The position numbers and the translations under genes were made by a program. 64,000 nt of DNA from Pleurostoma richardsiae (lineage: Eukaryota; Ascomycota; Sordariomycetes; Calosphaeriales; Pleurostomataceae), in assembly GCA_030052745.1 (NCBI GenBank), contig JANBVO010000021.1:496001-560000 (forward strand), in the 5' to 3' direction. The notes under the pieces were generated by a model. It saw only the letters and a program-made list of their open reading frames with translations. It was not told the origin of the DNA and did not search any database. Every line of letters starts with the position of its first letter. Within the stretch, counting starts at the first letter, position 1. Below are positions 1 through 11,800 of the stretch, piece by piece.

Positions 1-1
1 G

Positions 2-1222
2 CTCAAGCAGTACGTCGGCCAGAACGCCGGCGGCAGCGCGCTGGAGCGCATCGAGTGGATCGACGACTCCTCCGCCAACCTCGTCTTCGGCTCCGACTCC
101 GCCGCGCAGGACGCGCTGGTCGCCCTCGCGGCCGTCGAGATCGCCGACGCGTCGCAGCTGCCCCCGCTCGAGGGCCTCCCCGCGAAGCCCTTCGCGGCAA
201 AGCCCGAGACCGCCCTGCAGGTGCGATTCGCGGTGGTGGCGGATAAGAAGCAGTCGGGCGCGGCGGCGCGCAGCAGGTTCTACCTTCTCAATCCGGAGTG
301 GGACCCCGAGGAGCGGCGGAGGCGCGAGGGGAACAGGAGGTACCGAGACCGCGACGGCGACAGGGGTTACGGGCGGGATCGGCGGGGCGGTGGTCGTGGG
401 AGGAGAGATGACCGCTACGATGATGACGACGAGCCGGAGCCGTTCGACGTCAATCTGTACGATGACGACGCGGAAGCCCTGGCGAAGCGCGCCCCGGTGC
501 GGCGCTCAAGGCGCGGCTCGCGCTCGCCGTCGCCTCGTTCCGATTCAGGCAGGTACCGCTCATACGCTAGCCAGAACAAGGAGAAGGAACTGTTTCCAGA
601 CAAGCGGGTGCGCGATCGGGATCGGAACCGCTCTGCCTCGCCGCTGCGCGACAACGATGTCGACCAGGCCATGGACGACCTCGCGAAGGATAGGGAAGCG
701 GTGGCGAGGAACAGGGAGAAGGCGCGGTCGTTGAAGGAGCGCATCACCAAGACCGACAGCAATGGCGCGAGGGAGCTGTTCCCATCCAAGGTAGACAACA
801 ACGGTCCGAAGGAGTTGTTCCCGTCCAAGGTTGGCGCCGCGGACGCGAAGAAGGCGCAGATGGACCAGGTCGCCAGTGGTATGTCGACTCTCTTGCTCTT
901 CGACGGCAGCAGCGAATATAGTTATTCGGTGTGCGCCAATCCCAGAAACAGCAGTATCAGCACAGCAGCAGCAGCAGCGCCCTCGAGGATGATAGTAATC
1001 TCTGGTAACCTAGCAGATTCACCGACGAGCGGTATTAATATCCGCGGCATCGCGGGCCAGCGCGGCGGCGCAAGTCAGGGGTTCGCGATCAAGGGCGCGG
1101 CGGCGTCGGCGCGGGAGCTCTTTCCGGATAAGTTCAGCAGCAACGCGGGCAAGGAGCTGTTTGTGGAGAAGCTGGAGGGCAGGGGCAGGAGGCGGCAGAA
1201 GGCGGAGGATTCGTTTTACTGA
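2..1222 (+). CDS. NCBP3-like RNA-binding protein (3' part; starts before the window)
   Basis: The frame is open from base 2 to the TGA at 1222, so the N-terminus lies outside the window. The first ~40 residues carry the pattern RIEWIDDSSANLVF, which matches the degenerate RRM (PF10309, formerly DUF2414) of nuclear cap-binding protein subunit 3, whose human copy has an IEWLDD-type segment. The family binds capped mRNA in the nucleus and helps its export. The rest is arginine/aspartate-rich and disordered, with five ELFPxK-type motifs (KELFPDK, RELFPSK, KELFPSK, RELFPDK, KELFVEK) and a basic C-terminus GRGRRRQKAEDSFY. A GTATGT at 879 and the tandem acceptor TAGCAG ending 1013 or 1016 suggest an intron of 135 or 138 bp. 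Either length keeps frame and the segment has no stop, so the exon/intron status is uncertain; no good branch site is seen at the usual distance. Family call fairly sure, function by homology. Confidence 0.72.
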   Translation, partial: LKQYVGQNAGGSALERIEWIDDSSANLVFGSDSAAQDALVALAAVEIADASQLPPLEGLPAKPFAAKPETALQVRFAVVADKKQSGAAARSRFYLLNPEWDPEERRRREGNRRYRDRDGDRGYGRDRRGGGRGRRDDRYDDDDEPEPFDVNLYDDDAEALAKRAPVRRSRRGSRSPSPRSDSGRYRSYASQNKEKELFPDKRVRDRDRNRSASPLRDNDVDQAMDDLAKDREAVARNREKARSLKERITKTDSNGARELFPSKVDNNGPKELFPSKVGAADAKKAQMDQVASGMSTLLLFDGSSEYSYSVCANPRNSSISTAAAAAPSRMIVISGNLADSPTSGINIRGIAGQRGGASQGFAIKGAAASARELFPDKFSSNAGKELFVEKLEGRGRRRQKAEDSFY

Positions 1223-2760
1223 TTTGCATCGCGGTGGGCGTTATATTACGACGGTATGCTTAGGAAGCGTGGCTTGCTTATGATGTGCTCTCCACCTTCA
1301 CTCGCGACGTCCCAACGACTTGGGCCTTGCCTTGGCTACGTGGTGCAGTAAAAGCCACGCCAAAACGGTCATCTTAGACACACGTCTTACCGTGCGGTGG
1401 ATCTCATCAGATGCAGGATCGAATTTTGACACAGCAACCTATATTGCTCACGACGTCAGCCCCGTGGCTATACCAGATGCAGGGACTTGCGAGCAGAAAA
1501 CGCCGTCTTGCTAGTGATGCAAGGCGTGGAATATGTGCTTGGAATCCCGTCCTCGATCCACGACCGGGTGAGGAGACGGTGGACCACGGTCGAGGTAAAT
1601 CAAGCGCCTGGCAAGGGCCTGAAGGTGATGACAGTTAAGTTGACCATAGCTCTCAGCAGTTCAACCTCACCGTGTTCGGCAACATCACTTGCAGGAGCGG
1701 GAGGTGAATCCGGGATCCTCGACAAAGACGAGATAGCAGTGCGAAGACCGTTTGAAGGTAGCAGCTTGCCTTAAGCGCTAGACAGGTATAGATTCTTGCT
1801 TGGGATAGATACCTAATCATGAAGGCACACGGTGAAAGGAAACGAGCTGCGACGAAAGTACCTGTGAACTGGTCAAGAAGTCCCAGGTGTATGACAGGTG
1901 TATGAGTGGACGCCAAGTGAGATACGTGCCGCCAGCCAGAGGTAACTCGGACATGGTTCCTAGGGAATTCCAACCCCCAACAACTCCTCGAATATATCAT
2001 CGACGTGATACTCGAATTTGTACGGACTCGACAGTGAGGTACAGGTAGAGAGTGTCCTCTGCGGGTATTGTCCAAGTTGGGAAAAGTCGGAGTGAGAGAG
2101 GCGTGACGCTCAGGCTGGGCTCAGTCGGCCGTAATGGAAAGGGAGGGAAGAAGTCGCGAGGGTACGAAGCACGACAAGCACGACAAAACCAGTACAGCAG
2201 CTGCTCACTCTGGACATCCCATTTTCCGGTTACTTTTTGAGGTCCTTCTTTGTCCCTGGGAAGTTCAGATGTGCACGGATCGCACGATCGATTTGGCTGC
2301 CATCTGAAGTGGTTTGAGATCGAGGTGTCTACCTTGGAGGTACCTTGCTTGCCCGAGAGCCTCAACCCCCATCACACAGCACGTCGTCGCCAACAATGCC
2401 CCAACACCCTATCCCGTCGGCATCGTTCACCGTGTCCTCAGAATTTACTCACCCTGAAGATAGAGACGAGACCTTTAACCCTCAGAAAAAGCCCTACCTG
2501 CCTCCCACAAATTCGCCCACCTGGCCCTCCACCCCTTTTCTCCGGCGCGCCCCTTTCTCCGCCTTAACCTTGGATACTCGATCTCACCACACAACTTCGA
2601 ATATCCTACCTCAACACTCACCCAAGCCGTACCGTCCACCACTCTCAATTCTTCTTCCCATCCCATCAGTCTGACCCAATTCCACCAGGTCAAATCCATT
2701 GCGACCAGAAATTTCGATTGCCCCCTTTTCCCTTAGAATAGGGCACATTAATCGTTTGCC
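1223..2760. other. Intergenic region with CT-rich leader of the next gene
   Basis: No ORF with family resemblance is seen here. From about 2380 to 2700 the + strand is strongly C/T-rich with few G runs, as is common for promoters and 5' untranslated leaders of filamentous ascomycete genes. This probably serves the gene starting at 2761. The 3' end of the NCBP3-like transcript should lie in the first few hundred bases. Confidence 0.5.
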
Positions 2761-4846
2761 ATGGCAGAGAGACCCTGGTGGAATGCCCTGGGCGCGCGGC
2801 GCCGCACATCGAGCGACGAGTCCAAGAACAGTGGCCCAGAGCCCCAGCCGCGACGTGCTCAGAAAAATGTCAAGAACAATTGGGACGAGGTATCCCGATT
2901 CTCCAACCTGATCAAGAACGACATCCCCGTGCGCAGCCCCAAAGACATTTGGATCGCGCCTACCCCAACCCAGATAATCGAGACCCTCAGCACCACCATC
3001 ATGGCCAACGGCGTGTTCGAGCCCATCCCGAAGCAGCTCAACTCCTGCGTGCTCGAGCTTATCGCTCAGCACAGAAACCATATCTGGGATATCAAGGGGA
3101 TGCGCGAGCAGCTAGAGGAGGCGAAGGAATCCCACCAGGCCGACATCCGCCACTTCAAGAAGGCTGCGTGCGAGTGGAAGAAGAGAGAGGCAGCCTACAA
3201 GGCAGAGATCAAGCGTCTTGAGCTCATCGTCACCGAAACGACGGAAGGTGTTCGAGCCGTCATCCTCGCCCGCAACAACAGTGTTGTAGACCGCGATAGC
3301 TCGAGCAAGTGGGAGGAAAATATTGAGAACAGCTTCGATAAGAACAGTGAGGGAACAGACGGTATGAGTTGCCATCCCCAAACAAACATGAAAGGAAGTT
3401 CTCGCTAACACCATCTGTCGTCCCCAGGATGCGAGGACGTCGCCACCCACATTGATGGCTCCAAAGATAACACCAAGGGCAACTCTGCAAAGACGCCTGT
3501 ATTGGAGAATACCAGTGCCCACTTGACCATCGGTACGTGTCGTCAGAACACAACTTTTTTATTCTCACCAACTGATACCCTGGTGTCCACCAGGTTCTCT
3601 GCCTCGCCTGGCTGACCACGACGCTGATGTGCGTTTGAGCAAGGAATTGAGCGGACAACAGTCTGCTCGAGGCCGCGGTGTCAAGGGTATAGTCTATAAA
3701 CGGGTCCACCTTCGCCCAGGACTGTACGGCAACGAGCAAGACAGCAACGCGCAGCCTTCGCCTTCGTCCAACAGTTCTTTTTCAAGCTCCAAGGACGGAC
3801 TTCCGAGCACGGGACAGACGGCAGCTTCGGCGAGGAGGCCCCCTTCCAGCAAAACCTCCACGTCTAGCCCAGATTCGTCTGTATCCCTCATAGCAAAAGG
3901 CATTTTGGAGGAGAGGGTCAAGAAAACTCTCGACCGTGCCGGCGTCAGCGATCTCATCGATTTTAACGAGTTGAGTGATCTGAGTACTCACTTCGAACGC
4001 CTCACGGAGGGCAAGCGTTGCCAGAACCAGGACAACACGAAGGCCAAAGCCAAAGGCAGCAGCAAAGCCGACGCCAAAGCAGCCCTACTCGAGGAGCTCA
4101 AACACCGGAAGATGCCAGACAGCGCCATTGAGTCAGATGATGATGACAGCTTTGTCGACACGCCGCCCAAGCAGCAGCGGAGGCATCAGCGACAGTTCTC
4201 ATTTGTCCCAGGCGACGAGGCCCGCGCGTTCCCTGCTAGTCACAATCAGCTTCCGTCGAACCACGGTACCACGGCAGCCAAAAAGACGTTGACCCCAACT
4301 AAGGACGTCACCACCTTGCGCCGCTCAAACGTCACAGCTACCCATAATGGCAAGGAACCCCGCCGCCCCAGAACCCCGGAGAAGGGAGCGCGCGCAGAGC
4401 CGGTCGTCACAACTACTACTGCTACCTCATATAAGGTTCCGGCAGTTATAGGCGAGGACCTCCGCGCCCAGTCACCGGCCTCGAAAGTTGCTCGCCAAGC
4501 CCTCGCTGCGCATACGCCCCTGAAGAAGCTCGCCAACGACAGAGACTCGGCCACTCCAGTCGGCAAGGAGGGTTCCGCGCCCAAGGCCGCGCGGGTTAGC
4601 GACGGCACCGGTCCTAACCAGCAGCGCACCGGTACTAGAGCCCCCGCATCTTCGTCCTCCACGGAGGTTTCCGTCACGGCTGCCAGTGCTAGGGGCTCCA
4701 CGGCTACCGCGAACAATATCAAGGGCATGACGGCGCCGAGCGTCACCGACTCGAGCTCGTCCACTACAGCGCAACCTACCAGAACTCCCTCTGGCAATGC
4801 CCAGATCGCAGCTGCTCGAGCCCTGGCCAGCGGCGGAGCCCACTAG
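2761..4846 (+). CDS. Unassigned coiled-coil/low-complexity protein, 652 aa, three exons
   Basis: Exon model: 2761-3361, 3428-3532, 3594-4846. Introns of 66 and 61 bp have GTATGA and GTACGT donors and CAG acceptors, and both junctions restore one frame of 652 codons plus stop. The start is the ATG after a CT-rich leader (MAERPWWNALG). Residues ~60-110 form a well-ordered block (DIWIAPTPTQIIETL, then PIPKQLNSCVLELI). Residues ~110-165 are rich in E, K, Q and L and look like a coiled coil. A second ordered block, ERVKKTLDRAGVSDLIDFNEL, follows near residue 330. The C-terminal 300 residues are Ser/Thr/Ala/Pro-rich and probably disordered. The short WW N-terminus, coiled coil and disordered tail recall fungal spindle-pole or septation scaffolds, but I cannot assign a family. 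The gene itself is secure; its function is unknown. Confidence 0.8.
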
Positions 4847-7800
4847 ACCCGTGTGTCTGCCTAAAGCCAGGACTGGTACAAACGGATACGCTATCCAAAC
4901 AGACCGAAACTTTTGCGAAGTGCGGAACAGAACCGCGATAATACGTCTCCGAGGAGGATCTTCCCTCCACCGGAGCAACATTTACGACGATATGACCGAG
5001 CGAATGACACATGATGGCGCGACTTCTGATCGAGATCCATTTGCTATTGCTAAGCGAGATACCCTTTTGCCAAGATCTGAAAGGGCGAACCCATGAACGA
5101 ACGCCGGATACTTTCCGACAATGGCATCGAATAATGAGATGCTCCTTGAGGTGCGGAAACAGAACGCAGTGATTATGCTCATGCGACCTCACCTCCACCC
5201 GCAAAATAGGGTTTGCGGAGGAGATATGAACGATCGGCTCACGCCAGACGGGCGGCGATGATAATTTGGAATGACTTTTATAAACGGACTGAGATACCCA
5301 CTGCGGAGATACCCCCTTTAGCTTTCTATTCTCGTTTATGGGCTTTTGTGGTTTTTGTCAGCACGCCTGGTCGCCATGTCACTAAGGAGAGACATGGACT
5401 AATCGGGGAGAGAAGCAGCCCCAGCTGGCTGTGCTGGGATGTCCAGCTGCGCGCTACTATTGACGGAGCGCTTTGATCGGTGGACTTGGCCAGATAAGAA
5501 GGGAGGATCTTGGACCTTCTACGGGGAGGATAACCATAATGAGAGGAGGTACGCGAGAGTATCACATAGGAAGACACCCAGTACATATGATGGCTTTGCT
5601 TCAGGTAGCTTTGCTTGCACAATAGGGCATAAACACCCTTCCTTCCTAGATGTGGTCATGTTCAGATCACTGGCTTACGTCTGTGACTGTATCAGATAGT
5701 ATAATCTCTGAATAAAGTTGAGTCGAGTCTCTATAATCGCCTTCTCTCCAGATAGTCCTTTCTGTTCCCAGATGGCCCCTTCTTTTCCCCACGAGTCGAC
5801 TCAATTCATTCCCGCGATTCCGGGCTCGATATAAGAGAGACAATCTGACGGTCAAATAACTCTCTCGAAGTGGTGGCCTCGCTTCCTGGGAATTCAGCGT
5901 AGGGCTCACCGATGAGTCTAGAGAGGTGGCTTTCGCCCTTTGCGTCCTTCTCCCCTCCTCGGAGGCGGCGACTCGCAATAAGCGGCTGGAGTCGCGCCCG
6001 TCTACGACGCACTGAATCCACAAGGGAAGGTATCTAGGTACTCATCAAGTTGGGAGCCTCTATTTCCTCTCATCAGAAGGCAATATACGAACGAGCCTGC
6101 CTGCACACCAAGATCCTGCTGCTGGGGACCGGTGTGCTTCTTTTCGTCCGCCCCCGTCAGCCTGCAGGCGCCAAGCAGCCCAAAAAAAAGCCTCGTAAGA
6201 GCCCAATTGTTCAGTAATCAGGCTGCGTCAAGTGGCTTCTCGCTGCTTTGTTTGTCTCAACCCCTGTCAGGAACAAGGGGGGTGGTCTTCTTCCTCGATA
6301 AGCGAGCCTGGCGGACCAGATCGCCGGGTCAACTCCCCCGGCTGCGACACTCTTCTTGTTCTACCCGGGCCAGAGATGAGACGGAGCGGGAGTTTCCGGG
6401 GACGTAGATGTAGGTACCTCGTATGAAAAAGGCAGTGGCTTGTCTGAACGAGGTTTGTCTTGCTACGACGTTTGGGGCGGTCACCGTTTTGCGTACACGG
6501 TATTAAGGTACATACAGTACATGCCGCCTCACCGAGTACTAAAGGGCTTGTCTTGCTCTACGTAGCACAAGAAGATGTTGTCTTGCGGTTGTCTGCTGAT
6601 ACAATGAGCACCGGCGGGACGCTCTCGAGGGTCCGGGAACCTGCCGTGGAACGTCCTATTTGCATGCAGACGGGCGATACGAGACGACAGACACCCAGCG
6701 CCTCGCCGTCAGTAGACGGAGAAAGGGGGAGATGCACTCACCGAATGCACTCCATGGTGCGCCCTGCACCACGCAGCAGGGGATCCCGGATGTGGGTTCC
6801 AATACCGGCTAGGCAAGCAACCGTCGCTGGGCCGTTGCGGTTGCAGAAACGGTCTTCGTCGCTGTTGCTGCTCCTGCTACTTCCCGGCACCCAATATTCT
6901 CCAACCCCGGCTCTTGAACGACTCGCTAAGGTACATCAAGGGGTGTAAGCAGGCAGGCAAGAGGAGCAGATTGAATATTGTGCAACGGAGGACAAACACA
7001 CGGAGGACGCACCGCGAAAACGAGCTGCTGGGACTTCTGGCAACAACCCCCGACGGTTTTCGGGGAAAGGAGAGAGGGGGGCTTGTCGTTGATTTGGAAT
7101 TCATCGCGACCTGTTCTAATCGCTCTTTCACGCCGGTCCCCGATGGCCTGGGAGCCTAGGGAAGTGCCGCCAGGCTAGAGAGATCTAGACCCCCCAGCTG
7201 CACGGTGACCGGGTTGCGATTGGCTATGTGGCCCTGGGGGTGGTCTAGCGGCGAGGGGCACGAGAGGACTGGGCCTGGAGTGTGAAGCTATCGCCGGAGG
7301 ACTCGCGATCCGGAGAGCTATTCGTGGTCATCTGCTAGCTTTGGCCATCGAGAGCACCTAGACGAGAACGGGGGCGCTCAATACCCCTCAGGGGCAGGTT
7401 GCGCCGTTGCTTTGGGGGCGTTTAAGTTTGATCGATGATGGGTGGCCAACGGCTCGCCCGGGGGGAGGGAAACAGATTCTGTGCGATCGTGACACGATCT
7501 GGCGAGGTGATGGGGATCTCGCATCGCGGGCCCGATCTATTGTTGGACTGGGTCTGAGGATCCGGGACCGTCCGTGCCCATTTCTCGTGTCCGTGTCTCG
7601 TTTCCTTGGCAGTAGAGGAGGCGGTCAAGGCTCGCCTGGAGAGACGTCATGTCCTCACCCAGTGCCGCTACGAGCGGGTAAGATAAACCTTCCTCTCGGG
7701 ACGCGCACCGTTCTGTCGTGATCCCCGAGGCGGACGGTTTTTCTCCACCGTATCTGCATCGCACAACCAACAGCGCCGTTCCAATGGACCGGGGGATCGA

Positions 7801-8458
7801 ACTCCGCGGTCCGCTGCTGTGCAACACCACGCAGCTACCCGACTGGGCGAGGGCGAGACGTCGTCCGGAAGATGCCGTTGTCTCGAGGAGCACGGGGGGG
7901 AAGTTTCCTGTCTCGATTGATTGTGCCGGCGCCACCGATGGATGTGGGCTAGCACACCCCGGAGGGAATCTCAAATAACGGGCGGTCGGGGCCAGTAGCC
8001 CCCACGGCGGCGCACCGGGTCTCGGGATTCCGTGCGACGGCGTTCCTACTAGATGTGGAGCGTCGCTGCAAGGAAGGACAGGTTCCGGATGGAGCTGGTA
8101 GCTGTTGGGGAGATCTCGACTGGGGCCTTACCGAGATCGAGAGTGTTGGCCGCCGTGGCGGGGACAGTCTCAGGCGTTCAGTTTCCTTCTCTAATCCCAG
8201 TGGGTGACGACTCGACGAGCTCTACGCCAGCGCGTCCGGCCCTGCAGTTAAGGCGAGTCAAGAGGGACGAAGCTATTCGCAATGGCATGCACAAGTCCAT
8301 TGTTCTGCGTCCGGATCGGGACATCGCGGCCTGCGCAGATCGTCACCTCCCGTGTCTGCTGACTTCACAACCCCCCAATTCCAATATTCTGCCTTTCTCA
8401 TTACCCAGAAGGGAGATATCGCTATCGACGGCAGAGTTCTCGTCTCGCACCAGGCACT

Positions 8459-8476
8459 GACGGCCGGCCGGCCGTC
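8459..8476. repeat. 18-bp perfect palindrome built on GGCC
   Basis: The bases GACGGCCGGCCGGCCGTC equal their own reverse complement. The site lies in non-coding DNA. It could be a dimeric-protein binding site or chance in GC-rich sequence; nothing else supports a function. Confidence 0.6.
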
Positions 8477-8857
8477 GACGTCAAGGCTCCACTGTATTGA
8501 CGAGAGGGCGTTGGGGCCGATCGGTGGCCTATTCCGTCGTCAGGCGACGATCCCTGGGCCGGCTTGAGACACCTGACGTCTGAGACCCTTGGAGAGAAAG
8601 AAAAATAACGGAGAAAACTCAAAATCCACTGCGGTGCGGTGATGTGAGCTTCTTTTCGCTCAGAGTAAAAGTACCGCATGTACCGGTACGGGAGGTACAA
8701 TGTAACCAACTACACGCCAGCGATCAAGCTTTGGCGATTTGGTGCTTGTTGAGAGGGTGTCACCGTCTCCCGAACGGTTTCCCGGGGGGTTCGATGCTTG
8801 GCTTTTGCGTCAAAGTTTTAAGTAAGGAAAGAGGACTGGCTGCCCTGGCTAGATGGA

Positions 8858-8883
8858 TCGTGATCGGCTGCAAGCGATCACGA
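8858..8883. repeat. Inverted repeat, 9-bp arms, 8-nt spacer
   Basis: TCGTGATCG at 8858-8866 is exactly complementary to CGATCACGA at 8875-8883, with an 8-base spacer. It could form a hairpin or be a dimer-binding site. It is in the gene-poor region and has no gene next to it. Confidence 0.55.
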
Positions 8884-11800
8884 AGCGAGATCTGGTGGGC
8901 CTGAGGCTCAGAGCACGGATGAACGCAACCAGAACAGGCAATTGGCTCCGTCTGCTTCAAAAGCATCTGTTTGCTTAGGGCCATCCATTGCTGTGCTTCA
9001 TATCAAGCCACCTCAGTATCTTGGGGATGAGCTGACAGTCGTAACACCATCGAGGCGGCCACTTGACCTTAAAAAAAACTCTAAACCACGACGTGGTGAT
9101 ATCTGCTCGTCTCTCTAGGCCGGGTCATACCCGCCCGCAGCAAAACAAGCTCTTTGGGGGGACGGCGGGGGTGGCGGCCGTTGAAAGTCTCAAGGTTTTG
9201 GAGTCAAACAAGATGAGGGAGGTGGCTGCTTTTCTTGCTTTGTCTTTGGTCTCGATAGGGCGGCGCTCAACAACCCGTTCCAACAACGAGCTCAACCGCA
9301 TCGGCCGCGAAGGTTAAAGACGATAGACTTTTCTGAAGGCGCCGTAGATAGGATATCATCGGATATCATCGTCCCCGGCGCCCTTCCGCGATCTGTGAGT
9401 CGTTATGAGGTCGTTCAGTCGTAGCGACGATGTGCGATCTGCAACTCTGTCAAGAACTCTAGATCTCTTAGGGTGAAGGGCGAAAAAGCTCATGGTATGC
9501 GTGACAGCTCCGGGACAGGCAGCGCCAAACTCTATCGCCGGTGTGTCCAGCCAGAGATTTTTGGGCTCTTGGCTCAACACCATCTCGGCACCGTCTGCCT
9601 TACTCATCCTGCTCGCTGCCTGTGGTCCTCAACAGGTAGAATTGGAACTCCGTATTGCATCGTGGTGGCTCTCCGGCGATGCTACCCAGCCTCCCGTGCA
9701 TCCTGTTTCCCAGCTGCAGTCCAGCCTGCATGCCGCGGTAGTTGCTGACCGCAACCCCCCCCCGCGCCGTTCGGGTTCCTCTGCTCGCCAGGTCGGCGAA
9801 CACATCGCAGACGACGTGACGAAGAGGGCGCCGCCGGCATGAGGTGCGCTGGCGTGCAGCCAATAGAGCCCTCCGCTAGCCCAGCCTCCCCTGGCGTTCA
9901 GCACTGCAGGGGTGCGGGAAGCTATTGCAGACAGTATTTGCTGGCTCGAAAATACGTGGATAGACGGACGCACAGAGAGAGAGAGAGACGGAGAGAGACT
10001 TAGTTAGGTATCTCCGTACCTATATGATGCTGGTGCTTGTCAATAGCAGAACTCCAGCCGCTTCGCTTCATCCCGCTATTTGTTCCCACCAGCTGGCTGC
10101 CGGGTCTCTGACACCCCCCGGTCTGTTCCCGCAGATGTATCTTATCAGGTAAACGTGGTGGGAAGGTACCTCTACAATTAATACTAAGTGCCAGAGTACG
10201 GTTGCCGCAGCTGGCGTCGATCGCTGCCGGGATCCCGCCAGGCCGGCACTGGGGGAGCACCAGCACCAGCACCAGCAAGCCTGTGGCACAACGACTGGCG
10301 CTGGGACAGGGGGGCGTCTCGTTGCTTAGTGGAGGATCGCTCTTTCACGTCGTTTCTTCAGCTAGACGACAGCTGCACATAGCAAAATGAGAGCAGGACG
10401 AAAAAAAAGCAATGAAGGCACTAATAACCCAGAGGCATGTCAATCATGCCATGACATAAACCCCCGTTCCCGCCCTGCTGCACGTCTGCGAATCCGCAAA
10501 TCCGGGCGCTTGGCGAGCGGGTTGAGGTGGAAATATGCAGAGACCCAACGTCACGTCATCTTCCCAAGATTGGACCTCCCCCCAGGCTCCTGCCAGCCTC
10601 GTCTACGCGAGGGGGAGAGCTGGACGATAGGCAGGGACGCGATTCCAATATTTGGGAGGTTGCTCGTGGCGCAGGGTGATCATCATTCGCTGCAGTAGCG
10701 CTGTCAACGAGTCTCTGAAGGGGAAGTCCCGCGAGCAACCCCCTGCTCCCCAGAAGGGCTCTCTGCCACCTATGCTCGCGCCGGCGTCCCTCGGTGTTCC
10801 CAGTGTGCTCGGGTCGTACGGATCGTGCTTACGGGGCTCTGAATCCTGCTGCTCCGCTGCGGACGGTGTGGAGAGGCTGTCCGGCTGCCATCGCTTGCCC
10901 GGGAAAAGCGCCAACGGACACAGCCCGGAGCAGGATGGTGAGAGATAACAGGGAGGAAAAGGACTCAAAAGGTGGACTGTCCCACCGGCAACGTCAACGG
11001 CACCAGGCGATCTTCATCCACACTCCTGCCGCGAACGGCGGTGGGAGTGAGAGGGAGCGGCAGCGGGTGTTACACAACGCCGATCAATTCCTCTTCTCGA
11101 GCCGCCTTCGCTGCTCGCTCGAGATCTGGCCGCACCGTTGGATTTGCTAGACGATGCAGGCCGGACACACCTGACACAGGGCAGCGAGACGGGGGAGAAA
11201 ATATGGGCGGTCCGGCAACGGGATAGTGTCCCCAGGCTAGCGGGAGGCTATAGATAGTGGGAAGTGGTGATAGGCGGCGCCAGCTTCCCACCATATTAAC
11301 CGTTAGGTATGGTGGAGTCGAAAGTCTCGATCCCTCGAGCAAGGAAAGTGAAGTCACCGTCCCATACCAGATCGGCTTCTCTCCCAAAATTCGATCTTCC
11401 CGTGTGAAGACGACACTCGGTGGGTCTGGAGGCTCGAACTATCCTGCTTCTGCCCCCTCCTTTGATCTGTCTGTTTCGAGTGACTTTCATGTGAAATGCC
11501 CACGTCAAACCTGGAAGCTTGGGGGTTCAGGTACGGGGCCCGGGCGGCCGAGCTGCTGGCGAATGCGCTGAGCCGGGATACGTGCCACAGGCCTTCCAAG
11601 GCACGGTGGATGATGAAGCCCTGGAGAGCACAATACCTCGTCTATACTGTACGGAGGATGCCGCAGCCTTCCCTGTCTCTCCCCAACGCCCGCGGAGATG
11701 GAGGCCCGCTGCAGACGGAGAAATCTAGTCACAGCAGCCCCTTCACCGCCGCCGCCGCCGCCAGCTGCACTGTCGCGCGTCTCGTCACAGTCAGTGCCGA

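Noticed and set aside
2116-2128. TGGGCTCAGTCGG, a tRNA A-box-like string
   Set aside because: No B box at the right distance and no acceptor-stem pairing.
4246-4797. Antisense 183-codon ORF inside the coiled-coil gene
   Set aside because: Lies wholly within exon 3 of a supported gene and has no resemblance to a family.
4919-5175. Weak similarity between AGTGCGGAACAGAAC at 4919 and GGTGCGGAAACAGAAC at 5150
   Set aside because: Similarity fades within 30 bases and needs several gaps; not enough to call a duplication or element ends.
5289-5300. CTGAGATACCCA, as in the TPP riboswitch core
   Set aside because: The partner element (ACCTGATC...) and the flanking stems are absent, and no thiamine gene is near.
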